Shown: piece after piece, positions 1 through 8,409 of the stretch
Numbering within the stretch: position 1 is the first letter of the stretch
Layout of the letters: every line of letters begins with the position of its first letter
DNA from: Ferrimonas sp. YFM
Lineage (GTDB): Bacteria > Pseudomonadota > Gammaproteobacteria > Enterobacterales > Shewanellaceae
Direction: 5' to 3'
Assembly (NCBI RefSeq): GCF_030296015.1
Contig: NZ_AP027368.1
Span: 2,852,001-2,916,000 of the forward strand
Length of the DNA: 64,000 nucleotides
The notes under the pieces: generated by a model
What the model was told of the DNA's origin: nothing
What the model saw: the letters and a program-made list of their open reading frames with translations, nothing else
The model's database searches: none
Translations under genes and position numbers: made by a program

Positions 1-186
1 GACGACCCCAATCAACAGTTGTTTCAGGGCAAGAGTGTGGACGACCTGATGTTCCCCATGCACATGAACTTCAAGTTTTTCGGTATGGTTCCGCTGCCCA
101 CGTTCGCCGCATTTGATGTGATGAAAAACCCCCAAACCGAGCAGGATCTCGTACGCTTTCAGCAGCACCTAAATCAAGTCCTTTAA
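1..186 (+). CDS. C-terminal end of a flavodoxin-fold NAD(P)H quinone reductase-like protein (partial)
   Basis: The reading frame is open from the first base and stops at TAA 184-186, leaving 61 residues. The tail, with [12 protein letters not shown] and FDVMKN, resembles the C-terminal part of Flavodoxin_2-type NAD(P)H dehydrogenases (KefF/MdaB/YwrO relatives), which reduce quinones with two electrons at an FMN or FAD site in the cytoplasm. The nucleotide-binding part lies outside the window, so the assignment rests only on this end. It sits 11 bases before a peroxiredoxin-like gene on the same strand, consistent with a small oxidative-stress operon. An unrelated flavoprotein is possible. Confidence 0.5.
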   Translation, partial: DDPNQQLFQGKSVDDLMFPMHMNFKFFGMVPLPTFAAFDVMKNPQTEQDLVRFQQHLNQVL

Positions 187-197
187 GGAGAGAGAAC

Positions 198-773
198 ATG
201 AGCACCGCCCACAGCCCCAAATTGGCCGCAGGCCAGCCCTTCCCTGAGCTCTCGGTAACCACCTCCGACGGCCAACAGGTGCGCCTGGGACAGCCGCGCC
301 CAGAGACAGGCGCCAACTGGCAGATGGTGCTGGTCTACCGGGGGCGCCACTGCCCGCTTTGCACCAAGTATCTGAACCAGTTGGAAGGGTTTCGCGAAGA
401 GCTTAAGGAGGTTGGCGTGGACATTCTGGCGGTATCCGCTGATTCCGAAGCCCAGCTCAGAGAGCATCGCTCCCGGCTGAATGTGGAGTTCCCAATCGCC
501 TATGGCCTGACCCAGGCGCAGATGGATCAGCTCGGCGTCTACGTCTCCCTGCCGCGATCGGAGCAGGAAACCGACCATAATTTTGCCGAGCCCGGCCTGT
601 TTGTGGTGAACGAAGAGGGCAACCTGCATGTGGTGGACATCTCCAACAACCCCTTCGTCCGCCCGGAACTGCAAGCACTGGTCAACGGATTGCGCTGGAT
701 TCGGGACCCGGACAACCACTATCCGATCCGCGGTACTCGCCAGGGCCCTGAGTCAGAGCTGATCTACAGATAA
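198..773 (+). CDS. AhpC/TSA-type peroxiredoxin-like protein
   Basis: This 191-residue protein has a thioredoxin fold of the redoxin/AhpC-TSA family. The strand YRGRHCPLC carries the peroxidatic-type cysteine at C52 and a second at C55, giving a CPLC motif instead of the usual TxxC. Further family features are DILAVSADS and FVVNEEG. Such proteins reduce peroxides using thiols in the cytoplasm; the exact substrate is unknown. The start has a strong site (AAGGAGAG). It follows the partial quinone reductase-like gene by 11 bases, and the two are probably co-transcribed. No signal peptide is seen. Confidence 0.8.
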   Translation: MSTAHSPKLAAGQPFPELSVTTSDGQQVRLGQPRPETGANWQMVLVYRGRHCPLCTKYLNQLEGFREELKEVGVDILAVSADSEAQLREHRSRLNVEFPIAYGLTQAQMDQLGVYVSLPRSEQETDHNFAEPGLFVVNEEGNLHVVDISNNPFVRPELQALVNGLRWIRDPDNHYPIRGTRQGPESELIYR

Positions 774-795
774 AAAAACGTACTAGCGACAAGTG

Positions 796-819
796 AGAGG
801 ATGGCCTGTGCCATCCTCT
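796..819. terminator. Hairpin between convergent genes
   Basis: A perfect 10-bp stem (AGAGGATGGC / GCCATCCTCT) with loop CTGT lies between the converging peroxiredoxin and ArsR genes. There is no strong T-run on either side, so termination is inferred from position and stem quality. Confidence 0.5.
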
Positions 820-820
820 G

Positions 821-1507
821 TTATTTCAAGCCATAGCGATGGCGAAACTTAGCCAGCCCCCGGTCGCTAAACCGAAGGATGCGTGAGTCCAGATCCCGAG
901 AGGCCCAGCCTCGCTCCAGCAAGTCATCAAGGACCCATTGTCCCAGGCGGCCAGCCAGGTGGTTACGACGCTCGCTCCAGTCAAGACAGGAACGACACAG
1001 GGGACGGCGACTTGGTCCCGGCTCCAGACTGACGCCCAGCCCATCAAAAAACTCGGCACCCGATGCGGTCAACACCGTCTCCTCGCCCCTGTCTTCGATA
1101 TACCCCTTATTGACCAGGGCATCATAGAAGGCAACCCCCAACTCCCCCGCCAGATGGTCATAACAGACTCGGGCACGGCACAGATCCGGATTGGTTGGGC
1201 CCGTATTTACCGGCAACGAGCGCCCGGCAGACAGATGCATCATCCGCTCCATCAACTGAGCCACCTCCTGGCCTCTCAGCTGAAAATACTTATGCCGCCC
1301 CTGTTTACGCACCCTTATCAACTGGCCTTGTTCCAGCTTTGTCAGGTGACTGCTGGCTGTTGGCGGCGTCACATCCGCCAGGGCAGCCAGTTCAGTGGCG
1401 GTCAACGCCTTACCCGCCATCAGGGCGGTCAGCATCTTGGCTCGGGTTGGGTCGCCAAACAGCCCGGCCAATTGAGCCACCCCCAAGTGAAGATCATCGG
1501 ATTCCAT
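821..1507 (-). CDS. ArsR-family winged-helix transcriptional regulator
   Basis: A 228-residue regulator. Residues about 10-90 form an ArsR-type winged helix (FGDPTRAKML, then TPPTASSHLTKLEQ as recognition helix, then KQGRHKYFQL as wing). The C-terminal half is an extension found in a subset of ArsR proteins, with two cysteine pairs (CRARVC and CRSC) and DWSERRNHLAGRLG; the cysteines could bind a metal or sense thiol oxidation, which is inference. It diverges from the ABM monooxygenase gene with 99 bp between the starts, so it probably represses that gene and itself. The ribosome site is weak; the start is placed by family length. Confidence 0.8.
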   Translation of the reverse strand: MESDDLHLGVAQLAGLFGDPTRAKMLTALMAGKALTATELAALADVTPPTASSHLTKLEQGQLIRVRKQGRHKYFQLRGQEVAQLMERMMHLSAGRSLPVNTGPTNPDLCRARVCYDHLAGELGVAFYDALVNKGYIEDRGEETVLTASGAEFFDGLGVSLEPGPSRRPLCRSCLDWSERRNHLAGRLGQWVLDDLLERGWASRDLDSRILRFSDRGLAKFRHRYGLK

Positions 1508-1606
1508 AGTTAGACCAGCAACGAAGTGTGCGCCTTTGAATTGAACTAGCCTGAATTACATCACAGACACCTAAGGCCATACAGCCAAAGCGACTAAGGA
1601 AGAAAC

Positions 1607-1930
1607 ATGTACGCCGTAATTTTTGAAGTGACGCCGCTGGCGGCGGGTCGAGGCCAATATTTGGATATCGCCGCTGGACTTAAGGAAAAGCTCAGTGGGC
1701 TTGAGGGTTTCATCTCCATCGAACGATTTCAGAGCCTGACCCAGGACAACAAATTGCTCAGCCTCTCCTTCTGGGAGAGCGAAGAGGCCATCACCCAATG
1801 GCGCAATCAGATGGACCATATGCTGGCGCAACAACTCGGGAGGAACGAGCTGTTCGACTCCTACCGCATCCGCGTAGCCAATGTGGTCAGAGACTACTCT
1901 CAGGCGGAACGGGCACAAGCCCCCGCCTAG
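1607..1930 (+). CDS. Antibiotic biosynthesis monooxygenase (ABM) domain protein
   Basis: A 107-residue protein whose whole length is one ABM/dimeric alpha-beta barrel domain: an opening strand YAVIFEVTP, central EGFISIERFQS, and LLSLSFWESEEAITQWR, the classic strand and helix that close the barrel. Family members act as cofactor-free oxygenases, quinol monooxygenases or stress proteins. The start is supported by AGGAAG. It is divergent from the ArsR regulator and its stop codon overlaps the convergent HEPN gene by four bases. The substrate cannot be read from sequence; association with electrophile or quinone stress is inferred from the neighbours. Confidence 0.8.
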   Translation: MYAVIFEVTPLAAGRGQYLDIAAGLKEKLSGLEGFISIERFQSLTQDNKLLSLSFWESEEAITQWRNQMDHMLAQQLGRNELFDSYRIRVANVVRDYSQAERAQAPA

Positions 1931-2589
1931 GAGTCACTGATAACCGGATAATAAGGATCCCCCCAATGGGACTGCGCCGCGTCCATCATTATGCTGATGA
2001 TGCTGGGCACCAGCTCCTGCATCAGGTGTGTGCAGTCCCTGACCTGATTGCGATTGACGGCGCTGTTCCAGGTCGCGCCCCCATGAACCAACTGATTTCG
2101 TAGCGTATAGACCCGTGCCAATACGATGGAGAGCAGCTTGGGCGTGTCATTGTTGCTCAGCGCCTTCGAGGCCGCCCCTTTAGCACGGACAAAGCTGGCC
2201 TTCCACGCCTCTTCGCTGAGCTTACCATTCAAATGGTCCCAGTAGGGCTGAAACACAAACTGATTATCCAGCAAAACTCGGATGGGCCCGGTAAAGCTCT
2301 GCCACACCAACTGTGACAGACGCTCCTGTTTATCGTGAGCGTTAAGGCGGCTGATGAAGTCGCCGAAGACGTGCTGCTCACCGGGCCGGTACTCTATGGG
2401 GATGTCGCACGCATAGGCCGCGTTAAAGGCGATCCACAAAAAAATCAGCCTGCTGTCGTCGTCCTCACAGCTCTCCGCACGCTTTAGCCAACTGAGCGCC
2501 CGATGGACTCTCAGATTCAACCCTTCCGGGTAGTTCTCACGCTCACTGCGGTGCCTTCGTTTTAACTCGTCGAAAGATAGGGAAGTCAT
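1927..2589 (-). CDS. HEPN-domain protein of unknown function
   Basis: This 220-residue soluble protein is mainly helical. Near the C-terminus it carries RNQLVHGG, the R-x4-H motif typical of HEPN domains, preceded by a helix (LSIVLARVYTLR) in the expected position. The N-terminal half has LIFLWIAFNAAYACD, which also recurs in HEPN/Apea-like families. Many HEPN proteins are metal-independent RNases in toxin or defence systems, while others are only nucleic-acid binding. No antitoxin partner (for example MNT nucleotidyltransferase) is adjacent, so this is a solo copy. The start has AGGA five bases upstream. It shares four bases with the end of the ABM gene. Confidence 0.7.
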   Translation of the reverse strand: MTSLSFDELKRRHRSERENYPEGLNLRVHRALSWLKRAESCEDDDSRLIFLWIAFNAAYACDIPIEYRPGEQHVFGDFISRLNAHDKQERLSQLVWQSFTGPIRVLLDNQFVFQPYWDHLNGKLSEEAWKASFVRAKGAASKALSNNDTPKLLSIVLARVYTLRNQLVHGGATWNSAVNRNQVRDCTHLMQELVPSIISIMMDAAQSHWGDPYYPVISDS

Positions 2590-3030
2590 TAAGTCCTGCG
2601 ATCTCCTGAGCCGCCGGATTTTGCCAGTTCCCCTAAGGTGCCACAGCCCCCAAATGGCTTTATTGATCTAAATTACCCATTTACTTCAGGTATTTATTTT
2701 TTGGTGTATCCGAACCTGCAAGAGCACACCGATGATAAATTCAGGCAGTAGCCATAACCGGCCCCCCTGCAATCTCTTCCTAGCTGAGGTGCAAACCAAG
2801 CCACCGGAACTGTGGCCTCGATAAGCGCACCGCTAGCACATTGTTTCATTAGAAAGTCATTCAAAAGAAAAGTGCAGACAGAAACTGCCTGTCCCCTCTC
2901 TATTTCTGTCAGTGACTATGCAGTAAGCCCTACGATGCTGTTTTTCTGTTCTAAAATACTAAGTCTCACAAATCAGAACTGCATGACAACGCAGACAAAG
3001 CTAATCCATTAGTTACTAGCAGGTGCAGCC
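2590..3030. other. Intergenic stretch without convincing gene
   Basis: About 440 bp, more AT-rich than the flanking genes, separate the divergent HEPN and membrane-protein genes. A 66-codon frame at 2812-3012 has no family resemblance and no good ribosome site. I see no tRNA, terminator or repeat; it presumably holds both promoters. Confidence 0.5.
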
Positions 3031-3711
3031 ATGACTAACAGCTTTACCTACAGATTGCGGGACGCGGTAGCCTATCGAAAACAGACGAACCTTCCCAACG
3101 TCAATCTTCTTATTGCCTTTGTCACTGTCTCGACACTCGCCTATATCGTCCTGGCAATATTTGCCATCCCTTCGGGGGAGCTTGCTGACTATCACTTTGT
3201 GAATGAAGATGGCGCCATTACCGCACTGTCGGCCATCTATCTGGCCATGGCTAGCGCCTTCTCCATGGGCTCGCTTGCAGTCACCGTTCGCGCGAAGGAT
3301 CCCAATGTCTGGCCCTGGGTGATCATGACTCTGGGATTTGGCATTCTCGCGCTAGATGAGTTACTTCAGTTTCATGAACGCTTCGGGACAGTGCTGGCTC
3401 AATACGTAGACTCGGGCATATTCAGAAACTGGAACGATGTCATTGTCATTCTCTATGGCGTTGTGGCCCTACTTATCATGGCCTCAATTCTTCCGAGCAT
3501 AGTCCGGTGTAAAATGCTGCTTGAGCTTTTTATTATAGGTTTCGCCTTCTATGTGGCTCATACCTTTATTGACGCAACCCATGAACCCAGGACCGTTGTT
3601 TCTGCCATTTTTGAAGAGTCCGCCAAACTCTTTTGTGTGCTGTTTTTAGCCTTGGGTTCCTTTATCGGGTTTCTCGGCGCTTTATGGAATTTCAAGCCGT
3701 CCAACAATTGA
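3031..3711 (+). CDS. Multi-pass membrane protein of unknown family
   Basis: The 226-residue product has about six hydrophobic segments and no signal peptide cleavage site. Polar residues cluster at the membrane boundaries: LALDELLQFHERFG around residue 110, FIDATHEPR around 183 and IFEESAKLF around 195. Repeated acidic and histidine residues of this kind occur in intramembrane hydrolases and metal-dependent membrane enzymes (CREST, CPBP), but I cannot match a family. The gene stands alone, with AGGTG before the start and a minus-strand terminator downstream. Function is not assigned. Confidence 0.75.
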   Translation: MTNSFTYRLRDAVAYRKQTNLPNVNLLIAFVTVSTLAYIVLAIFAIPSGELADYHFVNEDGAITALSAIYLAMASAFSMGSLAVTVRAKDPNVWPWVIMTLGFGILALDELLQFHERFGTVLAQYVDSGIFRNWNDVIVILYGVVALLIMASILPSIVRCKMLLELFIIGFAFYVAHTFIDATHEPRTVVSAIFEESAKLFCVLFLALGSFIGFLGALWNFKPSNN

Positions 3712-3751
3712 TCAGCAGATATTCCATAGCGCGGTACCTCTTTTAACTCAT

Positions 3752-3777
3752 AAAAAAGCCGGTGCAGGTGCACCGGC
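3752..3777 (-). terminator. Rho-independent terminator of the liv/porin operon
   Basis: The stem GCCGGTGC/GCACCGGC (3758-3765 with 3770-3777) has a 4-base loop. It is preceded on the plus strand by six A residues, which read as a U-run on the minus strand, placing it 30 bases after the last gene of the minus-strand operon. Confidence 0.8.
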
Positions 3778-3808
3778 AAACCACTACAGTCAAAGGTTAC
3801 TAGGGAAA

Positions 3809-5038
3809 CTATGAAGGCGAGGGTCGGCGATCCTCGATGACAATGCCGTCTCTGGGCAGGCTGCCAGGCTCCACCCAGTTCACCTCGGCGCCCAGCTTGA
3901 GCAGGGCCCGGGCCAGGGTGGCCACTTCTGACTCTGGCAAGGGCGGCTCCGCCTGGGGCTCACACAGCAGAGTGAGCTGATCATTGTGGGCCTGACGCTC
4001 CACCAGGGCGCGGATGCGGCTCATACCCGCCACCCGGCTGCGCAGGCGCTCCAGCTGCACCGGATGGACAAACATCCCCTTTACTTTGGTGGTCTGATCC
4101 GCCCGGCCCATCCAACCCTTGATGCGACCATTGCTGCGCCCACAGGCACTGGGGCCATCCATCATGGCGGAAAGGTCTCCGGTGGCAAACCGAATCAACG
4201 GATAGTCACGGTTGAAGCTGGTCACCACCACCTCACCCACCTCGCCGTCGGCGACGGGTTCGCCGCTGCCGGGGCGGACGATTTCCACCACTATGTCTTC
4301 CGCCAGCACCAGCCCTTGGTCCGGCTCACTCTCGTAGGCAATCAGACCGATGTCTGCGGTGGCATAGGCCTGGCGCACTTCGATGCCGGCGTCCTGGAAC
4401 ACTTGGCGCAACGCTCCGGGCAGGGCCTCGCCGGTTACCAGAGCATGGGTAAAGGAGAGGGTCTGGCCCTTCTCCGCCGCCCTGTCCAATAGAATCTTCA
4501 AAAACGACGGCGTACCGCAGTAGCCCTGAGGCTTCAGACTGGCGTTGATCTCCAGCTGCAACTCGGTCTGACCCGGGCCGGCGGGAATCACGGTACAGCC
4601 GCAGGCACGGGCGCCGGAATCCAGGATGAAGCCGCCGGGGCTCAGGTGGTAGGAGAGGCAGTTTTGCACCAGCTGACCGGGACGAAAACCGGCGGCATAG
4701 AATGCCCGGCCCATGCGCCACCAGTCGTTGCCGGTGTTTTCCGGTTCGTTGATGGGGCCGGGAGACTGGAACAACCGTTCCACCCTGCCCCCTTCCGGGT
4801 TGAGGCCACCGAAAGGCCCACGCTCCTCCTGCAGCTCAATCAGCTGGGATTTACGGGTCACCGGCAGGCTGGCCAGCGCCTCCCGGCTGGCCACCGGGCC
4901 ACTCAGCTCAGCCAGCAGCGCCCCGAAATAGGGGCTGCTGCCCCGGGCAAAGTCGATAAAACCATCCAGTTGCGCCAACAGGCCCGCTTCCCGCTCCTGC
5001 GGGTCCAGGCACTCCTTGTCGTCGAAAAACTCGCACAT
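3809..5038 (-). CDS. PaaK-like adenylate-forming enzyme (phenylacetate-CoA ligase family)
   Basis: The 409-residue protein follows the phenylacetate-CoA ligase fold: SLPVTRKSQLIELQ near the N-terminus, GTPSFLKILLDRA and VTGEALPGALRQVF centrally, YATADIGLIAYE for the A5-type motif, IRFATGDLSAM for the ATP-ribose aspartate, and KVKGMFVHPVQLE in the C-terminal hinge domain. The glycine-rich phosphate loop is altered (QSPGPINEP instead of SSGTTGKP), so activity may be atypical. It is the last gene of the liv operon, 10 bases after LivF. The likely role is CoA activation of an aromatic or other imported acid; the substrate is unknown. Confidence 0.75.
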   Translation of the reverse strand: MCEFFDDKECLDPQEREAGLLAQLDGFIDFARGSSPYFGALLAELSGPVASREALASLPVTRKSQLIELQEERGPFGGLNPEGGRVERLFQSPGPINEPENTGNDWWRMGRAFYAAGFRPGQLVQNCLSYHLSPGGFILDSGARACGCTVIPAGPGQTELQLEINASLKPQGYCGTPSFLKILLDRAAEKGQTLSFTHALVTGEALPGALRQVFQDAGIEVRQAYATADIGLIAYESEPDQGLVLAEDIVVEIVRPGSGEPVADGEVGEVVVTSFNRDYPLIRFATGDLSAMMDGPSACGRSNGRIKGWMGRADQTTKVKGMFVHPVQLERLRSRVAGMSRIRALVERQAHNDQLTLLCEPQAEPPLPESEVATLARALLKLGAEVNWVEPGSLPRDGIVIEDRRPSPS

Positions 5039-5048
5039 ACCAGCCTCC

Positions 5049-5870
5049 TTAGAGCCAGCGTTTCCGCCGCTTGTAGGACTTGAGGTTCTTAAAGCTCTTA
5101 CGCTCTTCGTTGCCCCCGCCCAGGTAGAACTCCTTCACATCCTCGTTGTTCAGCAGTTGCTCCCTGGTACCGTCGAGCACGATCTTGCCCGACTCCATGA
5201 TGTAGCCGTAATGGGCCGCCTTGAGGGCGTAGTTGGCATTCTGTTCCACCAGCAGCATGGTGATCCCCTGCTCCCGGTTGATCTTCTCGATGATGCCGAA
5301 CACCTCTTTCACCAGCAGGGGTGACAGCCCCATGGAGGGCTCATCCAGCAAAATCATTTTGGGGCGGGCCATCAGGGCCCGGCCGATGGCCAGCATCTGC
5401 TGTTCGCCACCGGAGAGGTAACCGGCCAGACCGGTGCGCTCCTTGAGGCGGGGGAAGTACTCGAACACCATCTCGATGTCGGCGGCCACCTCGTTGTCGC
5501 TGCGGGTATAGGCCCCCAGCTTGAGATTCTCAATCACCGTCATGTCTTCGACGATGCGGCGCCCCTCCATCACCTGGAAGATGCCGGCGCGGACAATCTC
5601 CTCCGCATGGGCAGTATCGATACGCTTGCCCATAAAGTGGATGTCCCCCCGGGTCACCTCGCCATCCTCGGTCTTCAGCAGGCCGGAGATCGCCTTAAGG
5701 GTGGTGGACTTACCGGCCCCGTTGGGGCCCAGCAGGGTGACAATCTTGCCCTTGGGCACCTCGATGCTGACGCCGCGAAGCACCTGAATCACTTCGTCGT
5801 ACACCACCTCGATGTTGTTCACCGCCAGCACCGGCTCCTCGGTTTGAATCTGAACTGCAGCTTCTGTCAT
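5049..5870 (-). CDS. livF: Branched-chain amino acid-type ABC importer ATPase LivF
   Basis: A 273-residue ABC ATPase with Walker A GPNGAGKST, signature LSGGEQQ, Walker B MILLDEPSMGLSP and an H-loop region (MLLVEQNA). The sequence pattern is that of LivF, including FQVMEGRRIVEDMTV. It would power uptake together with LivG, LivH and LivM at the inner membrane. The ATG at 5870 is chosen because AGGAG lies just upstream; an open extension to 5960 has no ribosome site and low-complexity residues. It lies between the binding protein and the PaaK-like enzyme. The basic C-terminus (SYKRRKRW) is longer than in E. coli LivF. Confidence 0.9.
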   Translation of the reverse strand: MTEAAVQIQTEEPVLAVNNIEVVYDEVIQVLRGVSIEVPKGKIVTLLGPNGAGKSTTLKAISGLLKTEDGEVTRGDIHFMGKRIDTAHAEEIVRAGIFQVMEGRRIVEDMTVIENLKLGAYTRSDNEVAADIEMVFEYFPRLKERTGLAGYLSGGEQQMLAIGRALMARPKMILLDEPSMGLSPLLVKEVFGIIEKINREQGITMLLVEQNANYALKAAHYGYIMESGKIVLDGTREQLLNNEDVKEFYLGGGNEERKSFKNLKSYKRRKRWL

Positions 5871-5893
5871 GGGGACTCCTTTATTCCTTGACC

Positions 5894-5913
5894 GGGGGCA
5901 CCGGGGTGCCCCC
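5894..5913. other. Intercistronic GC hairpin between livK and livF
   Basis: An 8-bp perfect stem (GGGGGCAC/GTGCCCCC) with a 4-base loop sits in the 67-base gap after the binding-protein gene. There is no U-run, so it more likely protects the upstream mRNA from 3' exonucleases or gives partial attenuation than ends transcription. Confidence 0.55.
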
Positions 5914-5937
5914 CTTTCCTCTATTGCTTGACTCGGA

Positions 5938-7188
5938 TCAGAAACCCAGCCAGTCGTCACGGCGCTCCAGGGTCATCTGGCTGACACGCTCAATCTGAAC
6001 GTTGCCGTCGTTGTAGTTGCCCTTGTAGATGTTCACCTGGTTGATGCCGCGGTGATCCTCAGCGCTCCAGTTGGCGGCCAGGCACACCCCTTCCAGGCCA
6101 GCCGGTACCCAATTTTCACGGGCGTACATCCCCTTCTTGATGTTCTCGCCGGTGATGCCGCCGTTGTCCTTGGCCCACTCCATCGCTTCCTTCATGTAGT
6201 AGGCGGAGCACACCCCACGGATGTAGTGGTGCAGGCGCTCCTCCTTGCCTGAAGGGTCAGACACCTTGGAGATCTCACGCACCAGTTTCATTCCGGGTAC
6301 ATCGTCGGTCCAGAAGGGGGTCATGGTGGGGAAGATGTAATCCCGAATACCCTCACCGGCGGCCTCAAACACCTTCTTGTCGCCGCCCCAGATGTTGGAC
6401 ATAAACTGGATGTCGGTGCCAACGGTGTTGCAGGATTTCACCAAAGACAGAACCGACCCGCCCAGGTTGCCGATGTAACCATAGTTGGTGCCGGAGCTCT
6501 TCAGGCTCAGGCACTGGGCCTTGAAGTCACCAGGCTTCATGGAGATCACCACGGGAGGCATCACCTCAAAACCCAACTCCTTGGCGTAGATGGCGCAGGC
6601 TTCTTTAGGTGCGTTGGGGTAAGGGTGGTTGGCGCCGATGTGGGTGAACTTAGGCTTGCCGCTGTTACCCTTGGCCTTCCAATCCTCGGCGGCCCACTGC
6701 ACCAGACCACGGCAGGCGTCTGAGTAGGACGCGCCGTAGAAGAAGTTATAGGGGGCCGGCTTGGAGGTCTTGGGGTTTTTGCCCATGGGGTCGGTCAGAT
6801 GACCGGAATAGGACGCGGAGTACACCGGAATCTCGTCCTTGGCCACGAAGGAGATCAGCGCTTCGGTGTCGGCGGTGCCCCACCCCTGCATTGCTACCAT
6901 GCCTTTGCGGGACTTCCACTTCTTGTAGGAAGCGATCGCCTGGGGCACCTTGTAGGCGTAGTCGATGGTCTCAAACTCCAGCTTAGTGCCGCTGATGCCG
7001 CCGTTGGCATTGATGTAGGTCATGGCATCACGCACACCGTCGGCGTACACCTTGCCCACGAAGGCAGTGGGTCCGGACATGTCCGCCAGGTGGCCAACGA
7101 ATACCGAATCCTCAGCCTGAGCAGGCGCGCCCATCATCATGGCCGCAGTGGCGGCGAAGATCGCAGATTTCTTGTACATAGTTTTCAT
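5938..7188 (-). CDS. livK: ABC transporter periplasmic substrate-binding protein (LivK/Peripla_BP_6 type)
   Basis: The 416-residue precursor starts with a Sec signal peptide (basic MYKK, hydrophobic AAMMMGAPAQA). The mature part is a type-I periplasmic-binding fold: VGHLADMSGPTAFVGK, YINANGGISG, then AMQGWGTADTEALISF. It binds the substrate in the periplasm and delivers it to LivHM. Homologues near acyl-CoA ligases often bind aromatic or other organic acids rather than leucine, so the operon context argues against a simple amino acid substrate. ATG 7188 follows AAGGG; a longer open frame up to 7290 has no start signal. GC hairpins lie in the gaps on both sides. Confidence 0.85.
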   Translation of the reverse strand: MKTMYKKSAIFAATAAMMMGAPAQAEDSVFVGHLADMSGPTAFVGKVYADGVRDAMTYINANGGISGTKLEFETIDYAYKVPQAIASYKKWKSRKGMVAMQGWGTADTEALISFVAKDEIPVYSASYSGHLTDPMGKNPKTSKPAPYNFFYGASYSDACRGLVQWAAEDWKAKGNSGKPKFTHIGANHPYPNAPKEACAIYAKELGFEVMPPVVISMKPGDFKAQCLSLKSSGTNYGYIGNLGGSVLSLVKSCNTVGTDIQFMSNIWGGDKKVFEAAGEGIRDYIFPTMTPFWTDDVPGMKLVREISKVSDPSGKEERLHHYIRGVCSAYYMKEAMEWAKDNGGITGENIKKGMYARENWVPAGLEGVCLAANWSAEDHRGINQVNIYKGNYNDGNVQIERVSQMTLERRDDWLGF

Positions 7189-7259
7189 CCCTTGTTTGCG
7201 GGCGCCACAGGCCCGTTTTCCGTTGTTGGGGAGGCCCGACCGCCCGGCATCCCCGCGCT

Positions 7260-7279
7260 CCCCCCGGCATACCGGGGGG
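7260..7279. other. Intercistronic GC hairpin between livM and livK
   Basis: A perfect 8-bp stem (CCCCCCGG/CCGGGGGG) with loop CATA lies in the 107-base leader of the binding-protein gene, just after livM. It has no U-run. Together with the hairpin after livK it brackets the gene expected to need the highest expression. Confidence 0.55.
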
Positions 7280-7295
7280 AAGGATTGCACTCCCC

Positions 7296-8369
7296 TTAAT
7301 AGGCGAAGGGGTAGAATTTCCAGTAGTTCTTCACCTGCTGCCAGCGGTGGGCCAGTCCCTGAGGTTCAAAAATCAGGAACAGGATGATCACCAGGCCGAT
7401 GGCCATCTCCTTGATGTAGGCCAAGCCGTCCACCACCATGGGGATGTTGCCCCAGTCGGTCATCTTCAGCAGGCCAACGCCCCCTTCCAGGGCTTCGGGC
7501 AACAGCACCATGAAGATGCAGCCCAGCAGAGTGCCCTTTACCGAACCCAGGCCGCCGATGATCACCATGGCCAGGAACTGCACCGACATGAAAATGGTGA
7601 AACCCTCTGCGGACACATAGCCCAGGTAGTGGGCGTACAGGGCACCGCCAATGCCGGCGTAAAAGGAGGAGATGCCGAAGGAGAGCAGGCGGTACTTGTT
7701 CAGCTTGACCCCCATGATCTCCGCAGACAGGTAGTGATCCCGCACCGCCACGAAGGCGCGACCATCACGGCTACGCATCAGGTTGCAGCCCCACAGGTAC
7801 ATGAACACCAGGGCGAACAAGGCGATGTAGAAGAAGGTCTCATCGGTGTCGAACACGAAACCAAACAGGTTCACCGGCTCTGCCATGGATCCGGCGCTGC
7901 CGCCGGAGAACCACTCGGCGCGGCCGAAGAAATCCTCGATGATGAACTGGGCCGCCAGGGTGGCGATGGCCAGATACAGTCCCTTGATTCGCGCCGCCGG
8001 CATGCCGAACAACATGCCCACGCCCATGGTCAGGTAACCCGCCAGGGGAATGCAGAGGAACACCGGAATGCCAAAGCTGGTGTTGAGCCAGGCGGAGGCG
8101 AAGGCGCCGAAGCCGAAGAAGGCACCGTGGCCCAGGGAGATCTGCCCGGTGTAGCCCACCAGGATGTTCAGCCCCAGAGCCGCGATCCCCAGATAGGAGA
8201 TCTGAATGAACAGGGTCAGGTAGTAGGCGTCCAGCACAAAGGGCGCCAGACAAGCCAGGGCGATCCCCGCCACCATCAACCAGTGGATGGTGCGGGTCTC
8301 GAAGATGGTGTTGTCCTGCTTATAGCTGGTGCGAAAATCGCCGCATGGACGCATGGCCGGGCTAGACAT
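7296..8369 (-). CDS. livM: Branched-chain amino acid-type ABC permease LivM
   Basis: The 357-residue inner-membrane permease has about nine hydrophobic segments and the LivM/LivH core signature GYTGQISLGHGAFFGFGAF, followed by SFYAGIGGALYAHYLG and MVIIGGLGSVKGTLLG, which contacts the ATPase. It forms the translocation channel with LivH. A soluble 30-residue N-terminal extension precedes the first segment. It lies 40 bases downstream of livH. The start at 8369 fits the length, though a start a few codons further in is possible. Confidence 0.88.
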   Translation of the reverse strand: MSSPAMRPCGDFRTSYKQDNTIFETRTIHWLMVAGIALACLAPFVLDAYYLTLFIQISYLGIAALGLNILVGYTGQISLGHGAFFGFGAFASAWLNTSFGIPVFLCIPLAGYLTMGVGMLFGMPAARIKGLYLAIATLAAQFIIEDFFGRAEWFSGGSAGSMAEPVNLFGFVFDTDETFFYIALFALVFMYLWGCNLMRSRDGRAFVAVRDHYLSAEIMGVKLNKYRLLSFGISSFYAGIGGALYAHYLGYVSAEGFTIFMSVQFLAMVIIGGLGSVKGTLLGCIFMVLLPEALEGGVGLLKMTDWGNIPMVVDGLAYIKEMAIGLVIILFLIFEPQGLAHRWQQVKNYWKFYPFAY

Positions 8370-8409
8370 GGCGCACTCCTTTCACAATAAAACTCATGGT
8401 TACTTCCTT

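Noticed and set aside
2812-3012. A 66-codon plus-strand frame in the 2.6-3.0 kb gap
   Set aside because: It has no ribosome site, no family likeness and mixed composition; more likely intergenic DNA.
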